From Bacteroidota bacterium (GTDB lineage Bacteria > Bacteroidota > Bacteroidia > Bacteroidales > VadinHA17): a stretch of 64,000 nt of DNA. Position 1 is the first letter of the stretch. Each line of letters opens with the position of its first letter. Made by a program: the position numbers and the translations under genes. The notes beneath the pieces are model-generated. The model saw nothing but the letters and a program-made list of their open reading frames with translations, did not search any database and was not told the DNA's origin. The stretch lies in contig DRFJ01000057.1 in the NCBI GenBank assembly GCA_011050615.1, positions 38,862-102,861 of the forward strand. The letters run 5' to 3'. Below, piece after piece: positions 17,409-26,399 of this stretch.

Positions 17409-18545
17409 TCAGACTTCAGTTATCAATTTACTTAATTGTAAGGAGGTCATAAATTCTATGTCAGGCCAGCGTCTGAGAGCTTCTGTGAGCAGTTGTTTCA
17501 GCAACACAAGAGACCGGTCCCGGTTCTTTTCATCAACAAAGCCGGCGTAATTTATACGGTGACTGGCTATTATTGCTGGCTTGTTCATACTGAATGCGAT
17601 TGACATATCTCCTAAACATCTACCTACATGATCCCTTATTCCGGAGTTAAACAATGATGGTTCAAAGATTGAATTCCTGACCAGGTAAATTTGCCCGAAT
17701 TTATTCTTTTTCCCGAGGTAGACATTATGGTAAATACTTTTTTGTCCTGGAACCGGTTCACAGATCTTGCGTATACCCTGAAAAATATTAACCTCTTTTT
17801 CAAGGACTGCGTTATTATGGTCAGGGCTCCATATATAATTAGGCGGTATTATTGTTCTGGATTTGTATTTAAAGAGTTTTTCAAATATGTCAAGTCCCTC
17901 AAGATAAACTTTAAGTTTTTCCTCTTTGTCTCTTAAAGAACTGTATTTTGTGGCCTCAACAAAGTAGTTACCGAGGCCTTCAGGACCCAGGGTTAAATTT
18001 CCCGGCATTTCATTTTCAAAACCAAAATGAACAGCCTCATTGCCCTTTTGAAGAGCGTCCATGAAAAGACTGACATTCAGATGTTCCCTGGCATGATACT
18101 GGGGAAAGAAAATTCTGTTTGTTATTCCTTCATTCCATAAACTGAAATTTTTGGTATGCTCTGGATACCTCTTAAAAGTGTCAGTTATTAACTCATAATA
18201 ATACTTTTTAAAGTCATCTTTCCTTATTCTTTCAAAATCAGGGTTAGCCACCACACAGTTTGCAGTAAATACGGGATTATTACCATTCTTGTCCTTAAAA
18301 GTTTTCAGGAGGTTAAAAAGTAATTCCAGGTCATCCTGGCTTAAGAGCGTATCATATCTTTCATACGCAATCCTGTCAACAGGGTAACCTGCATTTAAAC
18401 ATTTCTGATACACTTCACGTGAAGGCATCCTTATGCTTCCCCAGTCATCAGACTCTATTACAACTATCTTACGCTTTGTACGCCAACCAGGTAAATTGGT
18501 GTACATGCGTGAGAGTAAAGAACGGAAAGTCATATGATTAGTCAA
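17409..18545 (-). CDS. Polysaccharide deacetylase-like protein, SDDxGS subfamily (paralog 2)
   Basis: 378 residues, paralog of 7423-8547. Shared segments include PGWRTKRKIVVIESDDWGS with RMPSREVY at the N-terminus, FFPQYHAREHLNVSLFM in the middle (PELHGREHITVQLWM in the paralog) and ASHRINYAGFVDEKNRD near the C-terminus. The conserved HxREH and SHR histidines together with the N-terminal DD pair could build a metal site. No signal sequence is visible. The gene follows the polymerase gene by 30 bp and precedes the ATP-grasp array, so the order is polymerase, deacetylase-like, then ligases: deacetylation could free an amine that the ligases then acylate. That order-of-function idea is inference. 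Confidence 0.66.
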   Translation of the reverse strand: MTNHMTFRSLLSRMYTNLPGWRTKRKIVVIESDDWGSIRMPSREVYQKCLNAGYPVDRIAYERYDTLLSQDDLELLFNLLKTFKDKNGNNPVFTANCVVANPDFERIRKDDFKKYYYELITDTFKRYPEHTKNFSLWNEGITNRIFFPQYHAREHLNVSLFMDALQKGNEAVHFGFENEMPGNLTLGPEGLGNYFVEATKYSSLRDKEEKLKVYLEGLDIFEKLFKYKSRTIIPPNYIWSPDHNNAVLEKEVNIFQGIRKICEPVPGQKSIYHNVYLGKKNKFGQIYLVRNSIFEPSLFNSGIRDHVGRCLGDMSIAFSMNKPAIIASHRINYAGFVDEKNRDRSLVLLKQLLTEALRRWPDIEFMTSLQLSKLITEV

Positions 18546-18575
18546 TTTAAATCTAAAAGCGGACGGGGTGAAACT

Positions 18576-19853
18576 CTACAATAGCTTCTTTAAACTCTCT
18601 ATAACCGGTACCGTGTCGGTATAAAATGCTGCAATTATCGGGTTTCCTATAAAGGTCATAAGACCGTAATAGTCCATGCCCATCCTTATCGCCACAGTGC
18701 AAAAAAGGGCCAGAAAGGGTAGGGACAAAACCTGAATAAATATTATTCCCTTTACCTCACGGAAAGAGGTAATGAATATGATAATAAAAGCCAGCATAAA
18801 GGTACTTGCCACAACAATATACCTTCCACCTGACGGTACAAGGCTAAAAATATTTGCAGCCCCATACAATAAAAGTGAATAACAGAGAAGTGATGTAAGA
18901 TCCTTCCTTTCCTTCAGTACTTTTCTTCCGAATAGATAAATATAGATAACCATGGCATAGATAACCCATTTTACAGCCTGGTTAGAATAAATCATATACC
19001 AGTTCAGGGCTTCCCTGGCCAGACCTACTGATTCTGCGTAGTCGGGATTTGTATATGCAATTACCCTGCTATAAAAAACACCGGGCAAAAATGAGAGGGC
19101 TGACCGGACATCGAGCAGGTTAATTTCTCTAATGAATGCAGTTGCAATAAAGAAGACCAGGTAAATATTAGTCCTGTTTTTCAAGACATAATATATACCC
19201 AGCATGCCTATCGGAAACATGAATGAGAAATGGAAAAAGACTGATATTAAAGCCCATACCAGCTTTTTCTTATTTCCATCAAGAAGATAGGGAAGGGTAC
19301 CATAAAGGAAGATCTGGGCAGCAGTCCACATCCTGAAGCCGTTAATATTCCATATTGGATTAAGCAATGCAAAGGAGAAAATATAAACGAGGACCAGGAG
19401 GGTGACTTTTCCCTCCATTTTTTCGATCACGAACCAAATATTTCTTGAATAGAAGTAGCCGAAAATAGCCCCGAAAACTGTGAAAAGTATAACCGGATTG
19501 GCTGTAAGCCTGGAGACCAGAAAAGTAATAAGCGGTGAGGCAATATCAACATAGCCTGTACTTTCGGAATAAAAAGAACTCCAGAGTTCTTCAAGGTTCA
19601 TTTTAGAATGGGCATACCGGAGAAATAACCTGGCATACCGGTCCGAATCGGCACCACCTTCCTGAGCTATGATAAATGTTAATCCCAGGAAAATACAAAA
19701 TAACCAGAAAACATTTTTTGCCCAGGGCCTGTCCCAGTGTCTCAAGGCTCCAAGTGTTACTCCAAAAGGCCAGAAGAGGAAACTTATATAATAATTCATC
19801 CCTTCCTGCCTGTTTGCATAACTGAATAGTCTTTCCTGTATTGCCCTGTCCAC
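18576..19853 (-). CDS. EpsG/Wzy-type polysaccharide polymerase
   Basis: 425 residues with roughly ten predicted membrane segments. The first cytoplasmic-side loop carries QEGGADSDRYARLF, and a later loop NINGFRMWTAAQIF; both are typical of EpsG-family O-antigen polymerases (GADxxxY and N-x-x-R-x-W). These polymerases join undecaprenyl-linked repeat units on the periplasmic side. It is the only polymerase candidate in the locus, and it pairs with the flippase at 22798, so the assembly route is Wzx/Wzy-dependent. Stop of the glycosyltransferase above and start of this gene are 3 bp apart. Confidence 0.88.
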   Translation of the reverse strand: MDRAIQERLFSYANRQEGMNYYISFLFWPFGVTLGALRHWDRPWAKNVFWLFCIFLGLTFIIAQEGGADSDRYARLFLRYAHSKMNLEELWSSFYSESTGYVDIASPLITFLVSRLTANPVILFTVFGAIFGYFYSRNIWFVIEKMEGKVTLLVLVYIFSFALLNPIWNINGFRMWTAAQIFLYGTLPYLLDGNKKKLVWALISVFFHFSFMFPIGMLGIYYVLKNRTNIYLVFFIATAFIREINLLDVRSALSFLPGVFYSRVIAYTNPDYAESVGLAREALNWYMIYSNQAVKWVIYAMVIYIYLFGRKVLKERKDLTSLLCYSLLLYGAANIFSLVPSGGRYIVVASTFMLAFIIIFITSFREVKGIIFIQVLSLPFLALFCTVAIRMGMDYYGLMTFIGNPIIAAFYTDTVPVIESLKKLL

Positions 19854-19856
19854 TAC

Positions 19857-20969
19857 TTATTTATTATTTATCAAATCAAGAAATTTTTCTGCTACAACTG
19901 TTATATCATAGTTGGCTGGATCTGCCAGTTTCATCATACTGCTGTAATTTCCATCCAGAAATTCTTCAAGCACTGATAAGTCTGTCCCCGATGTAATATT
20001 AAGTACAGGCCTGCCGGTGAGGGCATAATCTATCAGTTTGCTTGGTAATTGCGTTTGTGTATTATTGTCAAAATTAACAAGGAAATCCATACCTGCCAGG
20101 ATTTTTAATAATTCCTCACGTGGCACATAATCTCTTATTGACAATCTTTCATTCAACAGATCCTTAAATGGCATTAAAAAGCCTGGTTGAGAAGTATATA
20201 TGATGAACTTAAACTTTTTATTAATAGTGGATAAATACTTTAACATTGATGAAGGATCCCGCCTGCCCGGGATAAATCCTCCGGCATATGCAAACACAGG
20301 ATAATCTGCTTCCTTCCTGAAAGAAGGCAAATTGATATTACCAAGTTGAAATCCCTGTGGTATAATTCTGATCTTATCACGAAATTCTTTGTAATAGGCA
20401 CTTCTTGCACCCTCAAATGGTACTGTGATGAAATCAGCTTTCCGGCTAAACCATTTCTCAATATATTTAAAATAGAATAACTTGCCGAATGAATCTGTGG
20501 TATCTCCCATATATGGATCCCCACAATCAGCAACCCAGATATCTGCGATCCTGTGCTTTCCTCTTCTTGCTTTTGCCACTCCCCAGTGTATTGGGAAAGG
20601 GACAGCTATAGAAACCAGCAAATCGTAATTGTTTTCAGCTTTCAGCTTTGCCGCAACTTTATACATTAATTCAATATCCGGATACTCAAAAAGCAAATTC
20701 AGCAACCGTCTAACTGCACGCCTGATGAATGATCCAAGTCCTCCCTCGGTTAACTTGATTCGTTTAAACCTCAGGTTTCCCAGGTCCTTCAGCTTGATCT
20801 TTGTTTGTTGTGAAAAATCAGAATAATCAATTCCTTTGAAGGGGAAATATACCACTACATCATGCCCCTGTCTTGCGAATTCCTTTGCCAGCTCAGTGGT
20901 TCGAAAAGCACGGGGTGAGTTCTCGGGGTAAAACGTTGCTGAAACAATCAGTATTTTTCGTCTATTCAC
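19857..20969 (-). CDS. GT4-like glycosyltransferase
   Basis: 370 residues. The N-terminal Rossmann domain begins KILIVSATFYPENSPRAFRT, with the ExxPRAxR pattern seen in some GT4 proteins of Bacteroidota capsule loci. The C-terminal domain has YAGGFIPGRRDPSSML and a late PSKLIDYALTGRPVLNI segment in the donor-binding position, where the conserved Glu is replaced by Asp in LIDYA. Although weaker than the other three glycosyltransferases, the two-domain layout is clear. A 75-bp spacer separates it from the asparagine-synthetase-like gene above. The donor sugar is unknown. Confidence 0.78.
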   Translation of the reverse strand: MNRRKILIVSATFYPENSPRAFRTTELAKEFARQGHDVVVYFPFKGIDYSDFSQQTKIKLKDLGNLRFKRIKLTEGGLGSFIRRAVRRLLNLLFEYPDIELMYKVAAKLKAENNYDLLVSIAVPFPIHWGVAKARRGKHRIADIWVADCGDPYMGDTTDSFGKLFYFKYIEKWFSRKADFITVPFEGARSAYYKEFRDKIRIIPQGFQLGNINLPSFRKEADYPVFAYAGGFIPGRRDPSSMLKYLSTINKKFKFIIYTSQPGFLMPFKDLLNERLSIRDYVPREELLKILAGMDFLVNFDNNTQTQLPSKLIDYALTGRPVLNITSGTDLSVLEEFLDGNYSSMMKLADPANYDITVVAEKFLDLINNK

Positions 20970-21044
20970 AGTTATAGAAATAATCTCCTAACAGAATAAT
21001 CTTGTCTGGTTAAATTTACTAAAGTTATACATTGTATCTTTCTG

Positions 21045-22733
21045 TCAGTTTCTCTTTCCATCCAGAAGTCTTCGGACGATATAAAGTACTGTCAGTACAT
21101 TTGAGTCAACCTGATAAGTGTAACGAAGCATTATGTCTTTGTAATAGGAAAGGACTTGATCTGGAAAATCTTCTATCGGATCAAGTAAGTTTTTCACAGT
21201 TACATCTCCAACTGCATATACCAGGTTCATACCTTCATTCAGAACAACACCTCTCCTTGTTAATCGTAATAGTAAGACTATTGCATAATTTGGTAATCCC
21301 CTTTTCAAAATAGATTTTAATGAGAATTTACTTTCTTTATGATCATCGTTGGCATATGGGATATTCATTAACTGACTTACTAATCCTCTTCGTTCTTCCA
21401 TTAAAAACTGGAGTGATCTATTCACTCTCTTTTCCGCTGGAATTTTCATCCAGATATCAATCCACTCCCTATCCCATGTAGGTTGCAAGGTTTTATATCC
21501 AAAAAACTCATATACTTTAATACTGTTTGAGATAAATTTCGCTTGCCTTTCCTGCCAATCACAATACCCCATAAAGTTCTTAGGGGTAGTTTTCGAGTTA
21601 TCATACATATACTGAAGTTCAGTAAATACTGACGATCTATCTTTTAATATTTTATTAGTTAGGACATTCTTTGAGAAAACATATTCCAAAGCTTCCTCTC
21701 TGGTTTCTAATTTCTGGGTATTCGCGTTAAATGCATCTTCGGGAACAACTGTATGTCCGGGGATAAATATATCCCCTTCGCGTAGAATCCTTTTTTCCTT
21801 TAATTCATAAACAGCCAGAAAATCCTGGATATGAGGTGTAGAGACCCCATTCCATGAATAGGAAAGATAGTCAGTAAATACTCCTGATGTATGCAACACT
21901 TTCCACTTTGTATCTGTATATTCTACAAAATGCCATTCATAACCAAGAGCTTCAGCAACTTTCTTACTTATAGCTGATTGTTCATTATTGCGTGTACCAT
22001 ATGAAAAACAAATAACATTTTTTATTCCCAGCCTGTAAAGATAATTAACAACAAGCCTTGAATCATGACCCCCACTGAGGGGTATTATCCACCTGTTAAC
22101 ATCCGGATGGTTTTCGATCAAACGAGAGAAAATGAGAATGAGTATACTATCGAATTCTTTTATATAATCAAGTTCCGGAAGATTCCTATATCTAACAGAT
22201 TCTTTTGGTTTGAGTTCGAAGTATCGGTCTGAAATAATATTATTATTACGAATAGTAACAATCTCACCAGCCTGGATGCTATAAACATCCTTATATACTG
22301 TACCTTTATTAAATACAGAACCAGAGCTACAAAACTCTATAAGTTTTTTATAATCAACCTTAAAGCTACCGTTCTCTTTCTGGAACTCCTCAAGATTATC
22401 TGTTATAAATACCTTGTTTTTATAAACCCCATAAAAAAGTGGGTAACTTCTAATAACATCAGAAGCAATAATATAATCATCCCCATCCCTGAAAATTAAT
22501 GAAAATGAACCGGTAGTATTTTCAAGTATCTCTTTTAATTTTAATGCACTATCAGACTTGAAATGCGGATGTTCAAATTCGTCATATATTTTTCGGATCC
22601 AATCATATCCCAATACCTTTTCTCCCATCAATATTGGCATACCATTAAGGTAAATATTGAACGAACCAAGATTTATCTTCTGCGGTTTAAACTTTGAATA
22701 TAGATGTATTGATACGTCTGGGTTCATTTTCAT
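21045..22733 (-). CDS. Asparagine-synthetase-like PP-loop protein without glutaminase Cys
   Basis: 562 residues. The C-terminal half has the asparagine-synthetase PP-loop SGGHDS at 220-225, followed by IKNVICFSYGTRNNEQSAIS and later WDREWIDIWMKIPAEKR, as in AsnB-type proteins. The N-terminal half keeps the GATase-fold spacing (TTGSFSLIFRDG, ASDVIRSYPLFYG, FITDNLEEF) but does not start with Met-Cys-Gly; the first residues are MKMNPDVSIHL. Without Cys-2 glutamine cannot be hydrolysed there, so the enzyme would use free ammonia or another amine. In polysaccharide loci, such proteins amidate uronic acid carboxyls or link amino acids. Codon use and AT content look higher than in neighbours, as also in the next gene. 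Confidence 0.82.
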   Translation of the reverse strand: MKMNPDVSIHLYSKFKPQKINLGSFNIYLNGMPILMGEKVLGYDWIRKIYDEFEHPHFKSDSALKLKEILENTTGSFSLIFRDGDDYIIASDVIRSYPLFYGVYKNKVFITDNLEEFQKENGSFKVDYKKLIEFCSSGSVFNKGTVYKDVYSIQAGEIVTIRNNNIISDRYFELKPKESVRYRNLPELDYIKEFDSILILIFSRLIENHPDVNRWIIPLSGGHDSRLVVNYLYRLGIKNVICFSYGTRNNEQSAISKKVAEALGYEWHFVEYTDTKWKVLHTSGVFTDYLSYSWNGVSTPHIQDFLAVYELKEKRILREGDIFIPGHTVVPEDAFNANTQKLETREEALEYVFSKNVLTNKILKDRSSVFTELQYMYDNSKTTPKNFMGYCDWQERQAKFISNSIKVYEFFGYKTLQPTWDREWIDIWMKIPAEKRVNRSLQFLMEERRGLVSQLMNIPYANDDHKESKFSLKSILKRGLPNYAIVLLLRLTRRGVVLNEGMNLVYAVGDVTVKNLLDPIEDFPDQVLSYYKDIMLRYTYQVDSNVLTVLYIVRRLLDGKRN

Positions 22734-22797
22734 ATTATTTTATACGAGCCTCATTTAAAATATGACTATTCATTACTGAATGATAATAATAAGTAAG

Positions 22798-24261
22798 TTA
22801 TGATTTCTTATTCAAGAGCCCTTTAATAATATCTATTAAATTCTCTTTAATGAACATATATTCACGAATTTTAAAAATTTCCGATACACTAACTGTCAAA
22901 ATTGTTCCGAGACCAATCTGCAAAATAAATTTGACAGCAATACTACAGTCAATAAAATGATCAACAAGAAGCAGAAAGGCTCCTACGGATATAGCTATAA
23001 AGAATGATGCTGATAGATCTTTGAATTGGCTCAAAACTGAATATCCAATTAGTCTCCCGGAATAAAATGCCTTTAATATATATTCAGCAGCACTTACAAT
23101 AATCATTGCTACAATCATAGCCTTAATGCCCAGAAATATTCCTGTAAGCACTGCAGGTATCATAAATAGTTTGGTTATTATTTCCAACTTAAGAGTCAGT
23201 CTTCCTTTTCCGTATACATACAGCAGTGTTCTGGCCATTGCATTCAGAGGGTAAAAAATTCCTACAAAGCATAACAACTGAAGATATATAACTGATTCAA
23301 TCCACTTTTCACCAATTAGTGTTAATACTAATGATTCAGCACTTGCAGCAATAATTAACAATAAAATCAAAACGACATACATTGTACTGTTAAGTATCTT
23401 TTTATAATTATCACTTAAGCGTTCAGGTTCATTTTGTAGTCGAGATAGTGCCGGAAATGCCACTACTGCAATTATTTCACTAATTTGAGTCGAAGCTAGA
23501 CTTTTAAACATATCAGCCCTGGAATACAATCCCAGCTCCTTGGCAGAAAAAAACTTAGCTATAACAAGATTATAAATATTATAGTACAGTTTATCAATTA
23601 TTGCTGTTACCAGTAGGTTTGATCCAAATCCAAACATCTCTTTAAAGCTTCTTATGCTGAACACCCTTGATGGCATCCATCGGTTACCTGTCCATAAAAA
23701 GGCAGACCTTAGAATATGCTGTGATATCGCTCTGTATACCAGGCTCCACACCCCAAAACCTTTGTATGCAAGGTATATCCCAATTACGCCTGACACTGAA
23801 ATTGATGCAATATTTATCTGGGTCAGCTTCTTGAAATTAATTTCCTTGGTGAGTATTGTTGTTTGAATTAGGGTAAAAGCATCAATTATTACTATTGTTC
23901 CTATTACTCGTGTTAGCTTGGTAAGTTGAGGTTCCTTAAAAAAGGTACTTATAAAAGGCGCAGTAAAATAAAGAATGACATAAATTAATAGCCCAACAAA
24001 AAGATTAAAATAAAAAACCGTTGAAAAATCTTTTTGATCGCAGTCCTGTTTTCTTATGAGAGCCTGGCTGAAGCCACTATTAATAAAAGGCTGTGTTAGA
24101 ACAATAAAAATGGTAACCATACCGACCAGGCCGTATTCTCTTGGAGTCAATAACCTGGCTAATATAATGCCAACAACTAAGCTAATTGCCTTTTCAAAAG
24201 CATTACCCGTGAAGTTCCAGGTTAGTCCACTAACTGTTTTTTGTTTAAGATCAACAGACAC
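22798..24261 (-). CDS. Wzx-type polysaccharide flippase
   Basis: 487 residues, about 12-14 hydrophobic segments, with the MOP-superfamily N-terminus (VSGLTWNFTGNAFEKAISLV) and the tell-tale LLTPREYGLVGMVTIFIVL segment of WzxC/RfbX-like exporters. These proteins move the undecaprenyl-linked repeat unit across the inner membrane. It lies 64 bp above the asparagine-synthetase-like gene and 81 bp below the CapD-like dehydratase. The length is usual for Wzx. This region is visibly richer in A and T than the adhesin region, which may reflect separate acquisition. No residue anomaly was seen. Confidence 0.92.
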   Translation of the reverse strand: MSVDLKQKTVSGLTWNFTGNAFEKAISLVVGIILARLLTPREYGLVGMVTIFIVLTQPFINSGFSQALIRKQDCDQKDFSTVFYFNLFVGLLIYVILYFTAPFISTFFKEPQLTKLTRVIGTIVIIDAFTLIQTTILTKEINFKKLTQINIASISVSGVIGIYLAYKGFGVWSLVYRAISQHILRSAFLWTGNRWMPSRVFSIRSFKEMFGFGSNLLVTAIIDKLYYNIYNLVIAKFFSAKELGLYSRADMFKSLASTQISEIIAVVAFPALSRLQNEPERLSDNYKKILNSTMYVVLILLLIIAASAESLVLTLIGEKWIESVIYLQLLCFVGIFYPLNAMARTLLYVYGKGRLTLKLEIITKLFMIPAVLTGIFLGIKAMIVAMIIVSAAEYILKAFYSGRLIGYSVLSQFKDLSASFFIAISVGAFLLLVDHFIDCSIAVKFILQIGLGTILTVSVSEIFKIREYMFIKENLIDIIKGLLNKKS

Positions 24262-24342
24262 TCTTTACTTTTTATTTCTTCTTTTTATGGTATCACTGTT
24301 CAACTTTCACTCATCCATCAATATTTCATATTACAATTATGC

Positions 24343-26262
24343 TCAATTTGACTTATCGTTCATGTTCTTGTACTCCGGGACCATATCTTCAAAGAAATTC
24401 ACAATTTCATGTTTTGAAAGGCTGTACAGATCGCTGAGAAGTTTGTCAACTTTTTCATTGAATATCATATTATCAATTTTCTTCACTCTGGCTATCTTAA
24501 TTTTGGGATGATGGGTAGGAAGAGTATTTTCTTCTTTGGTCAGAAGTTCTTCAAATAATTTTTCACCGGGTCTCAAACCCGTGAAGATAACTTCGATATC
24601 TCTCTCAGGAACCAGTCCTGAAAGCTGTATCATCTGGTATGCCAGGTCTACAATAGGAACAGGATCACCCATGTCAAAAACATATATCTCACTACCCTTG
24701 CCCATAAACCCCGCCTCAAGTACCAGCTCACAGGCTTCAGGGATTGTCATGAAATACCTTGTCACTTCTGGATGAGTAACTGTTACAGGGCCTCCGTCCT
24801 TTATTTGTTTTTCAAATATGGGTATAACTGAACCATTTGAACCGAGTACATTACCAAAGCGTGTAATTACAAATTGTGTATTTTTATCTTTCTCCTGTAC
24901 CCTTGATTGTACCAGCATTTCACATAAATGTTTGGATGCCCCCATAATATTGGCCGGATTAACGGATTTGTCCGATGATATCATAACAAATTTCTTAACT
25001 CCGTATTTAATGGAAAGATCGGTTATTAGTTTTGTGCCACCTACATTCACCCTGAAAGCCTCATGGGGATTGGCTTCCATCAGTGGAACATGTTTATATG
25101 CTGCTGCATGAAAAACAATTTCAGGACGATGCTGATTGAATACCAGCTCCATTTTTTCAGCATTTGTTATATCCGCCAGTATTAAATCAAACTGAAGGTG
25201 ACTAAAATGTTGTCGCAACTCATTATCAAGATGAAACATTGGTGTTTCAGCATAGTCAATAAGTACTGCCTTTTTAATATTGAACAGTGCAAGTTGCCTT
25301 ACTATTTCCGAACCAATAGAACCGGCAGCACCAGTAACAAGTATGGTTTTATCATTCAGGCCCTGCCTGATCAGATCCAGGTTCAATCGTATTGGATCTC
25401 TTCCAAGAAGATCCTCCAGTTTGACATTTTGTAGCTGCTGTACGTTAAGCTGACCTCCCAGCCATTTATCAATTGCAGGTGTTTCAAGTATTTCAAGCCC
25501 AAGGTCTATTGCGGTTCGTAAAATTTCACTTTTTCTTCCCGGTTTTACGTTTTTTATGGCAATTATGAGAGTGTTAATCTTATGCTTGTAAAGGAAATTT
25601 GTATTGAGGACTTCTGAACTGAACACGGGTAAACCATTTATCTTCTTACCCTGTAATTTTTTGTTATCATCAATAAAACCTATTACATTAAAAGCAGACA
25701 AGGGATCACTTAAAAGGACCCGTTTAACAACAAAACCCATTTCCCCGGCACCGTAAATCAGGACTTTTTTGGTGATTCTTCTTGTCATTGTAGCAAAACG
25801 AAAAATCATTTTAACAAAAATCCGGGAAAAGAAAAGGAAAACAGTTATTGAAACATAATGGATCAGTATGATTGATATTGGGACCGTCAGATAATACCCC
25901 CAGGCAAGTAGCCTGCTCACCATCGAAATACCAATCAGGATCGTCAGCGATGATGTCGTGACAGCAAACAATAATGTGATATCAGTGAGTGTGGTATGCC
26001 TTAATATTCCTGCATATGAGCGGAAAAGAATCGAGAATATCAGATAAACAAATGATGCTATGGCTCCATGTACTATAACACCGCTGAGATGTATGTCAGC
26101 GGAAGCAAAATTGAATCGTACAAAATAAGCAAAAACAAACATCAGAAATACTGCAGTATTATCGAATATAAATACCAGCCATCTAGGCAAACTGTACCTC
26201 ATAAACATCCTCAAGGCTTTCTGCCGTAATAAATTCTCAAATTGTTGATATTGTTTAATCAT
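24343..26262 (-). CDS. CapD/PglF-type membrane nucleoside-diphosphate-sugar 4,6-dehydratase
   Basis: 639 residues. Four hydrophobic helices (about 28-48, 63-82, 95-118, 125-150) are followed by a CoA-binding-like Rossmann domain with GAGEMG at 171-176, then the catalytic SDR domain with TGAAGSIGSE near 310-319 and the active-site segment SSDKSVNPANIMGASK (429-444). In this family the usual catalytic Tyr is replaced by Met in the MGAxK context, as seen here. The enzymes convert UDP-GlcNAc to the 4-keto-6-deoxy sugar, the first step to bacillosamine-, FucNAc- or QuiNAc-type sugars. It is the promoter-proximal gene of the polysaccharide locus, with a 137-bp spacer to the OmpA-like gene above. 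Confidence 0.93.
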   Translation of the reverse strand: MIKQYQQFENLLRQKALRMFMRYSLPRWLVFIFDNTAVFLMFVFAYFVRFNFASADIHLSGVIVHGAIASFVYLIFSILFRSYAGILRHTTLTDITLLFAVTTSSLTILIGISMVSRLLAWGYYLTVPISIILIHYVSITVFLFFSRIFVKMIFRFATMTRRITKKVLIYGAGEMGFVVKRVLLSDPLSAFNVIGFIDDNKKLQGKKINGLPVFSSEVLNTNFLYKHKINTLIIAIKNVKPGRKSEILRTAIDLGLEILETPAIDKWLGGQLNVQQLQNVKLEDLLGRDPIRLNLDLIRQGLNDKTILVTGAAGSIGSEIVRQLALFNIKKAVLIDYAETPMFHLDNELRQHFSHLQFDLILADITNAEKMELVFNQHRPEIVFHAAAYKHVPLMEANPHEAFRVNVGGTKLITDLSIKYGVKKFVMISSDKSVNPANIMGASKHLCEMLVQSRVQEKDKNTQFVITRFGNVLGSNGSVIPIFEKQIKDGGPVTVTHPEVTRYFMTIPEACELVLEAGFMGKGSEIYVFDMGDPVPIVDLAYQMIQLSGLVPERDIEVIFTGLRPGEKLFEELLTKEENTLPTHHPKIKIARVKKIDNMIFNEKVDKLLSDLYSLSKHEIVNFFEDMVPEYKNMNDKSN

Positions 26263-26341
26263 TGTGCTTACTAAAATTTCTGATGAGATAATTGTAATAA
26301 CACCTAATACTGAGGATTAGTTTAAATCAATGATAGAAAAT

Positions 26342-26388
26342 CCTGAACTAGTGTATTATTAACAAAGGGATAACTATGTTAATTCAGG
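26342..26388. terminator. Nested inverted repeat between the adhesin operon and the polysaccharide locus
   Basis: Two nested inverted repeats: outer CCTGAA at 26342-26347 with TTCAGG at 26383-26388, inner TTAACA at 26359-26364 with TGTTAA at 26377-26382. They lie just past the stop of the OmpA-like gene (26400), 80 bp before the CapD-like start, so could end or attenuate read-through. Stems are only 6 bp each and the inner loop is 12 bases. A terminator is therefore a guess; a regulator site is equally possible. Confidence 0.35.
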
Positions 26389-26399
26389 CAAGCTGTAAA

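Noticed and set aside
1..26262. A defence island or phage region
   Set aside because: No nuclease, restriction, toxin or phage gene is present; all genes fit envelope glycan synthesis.
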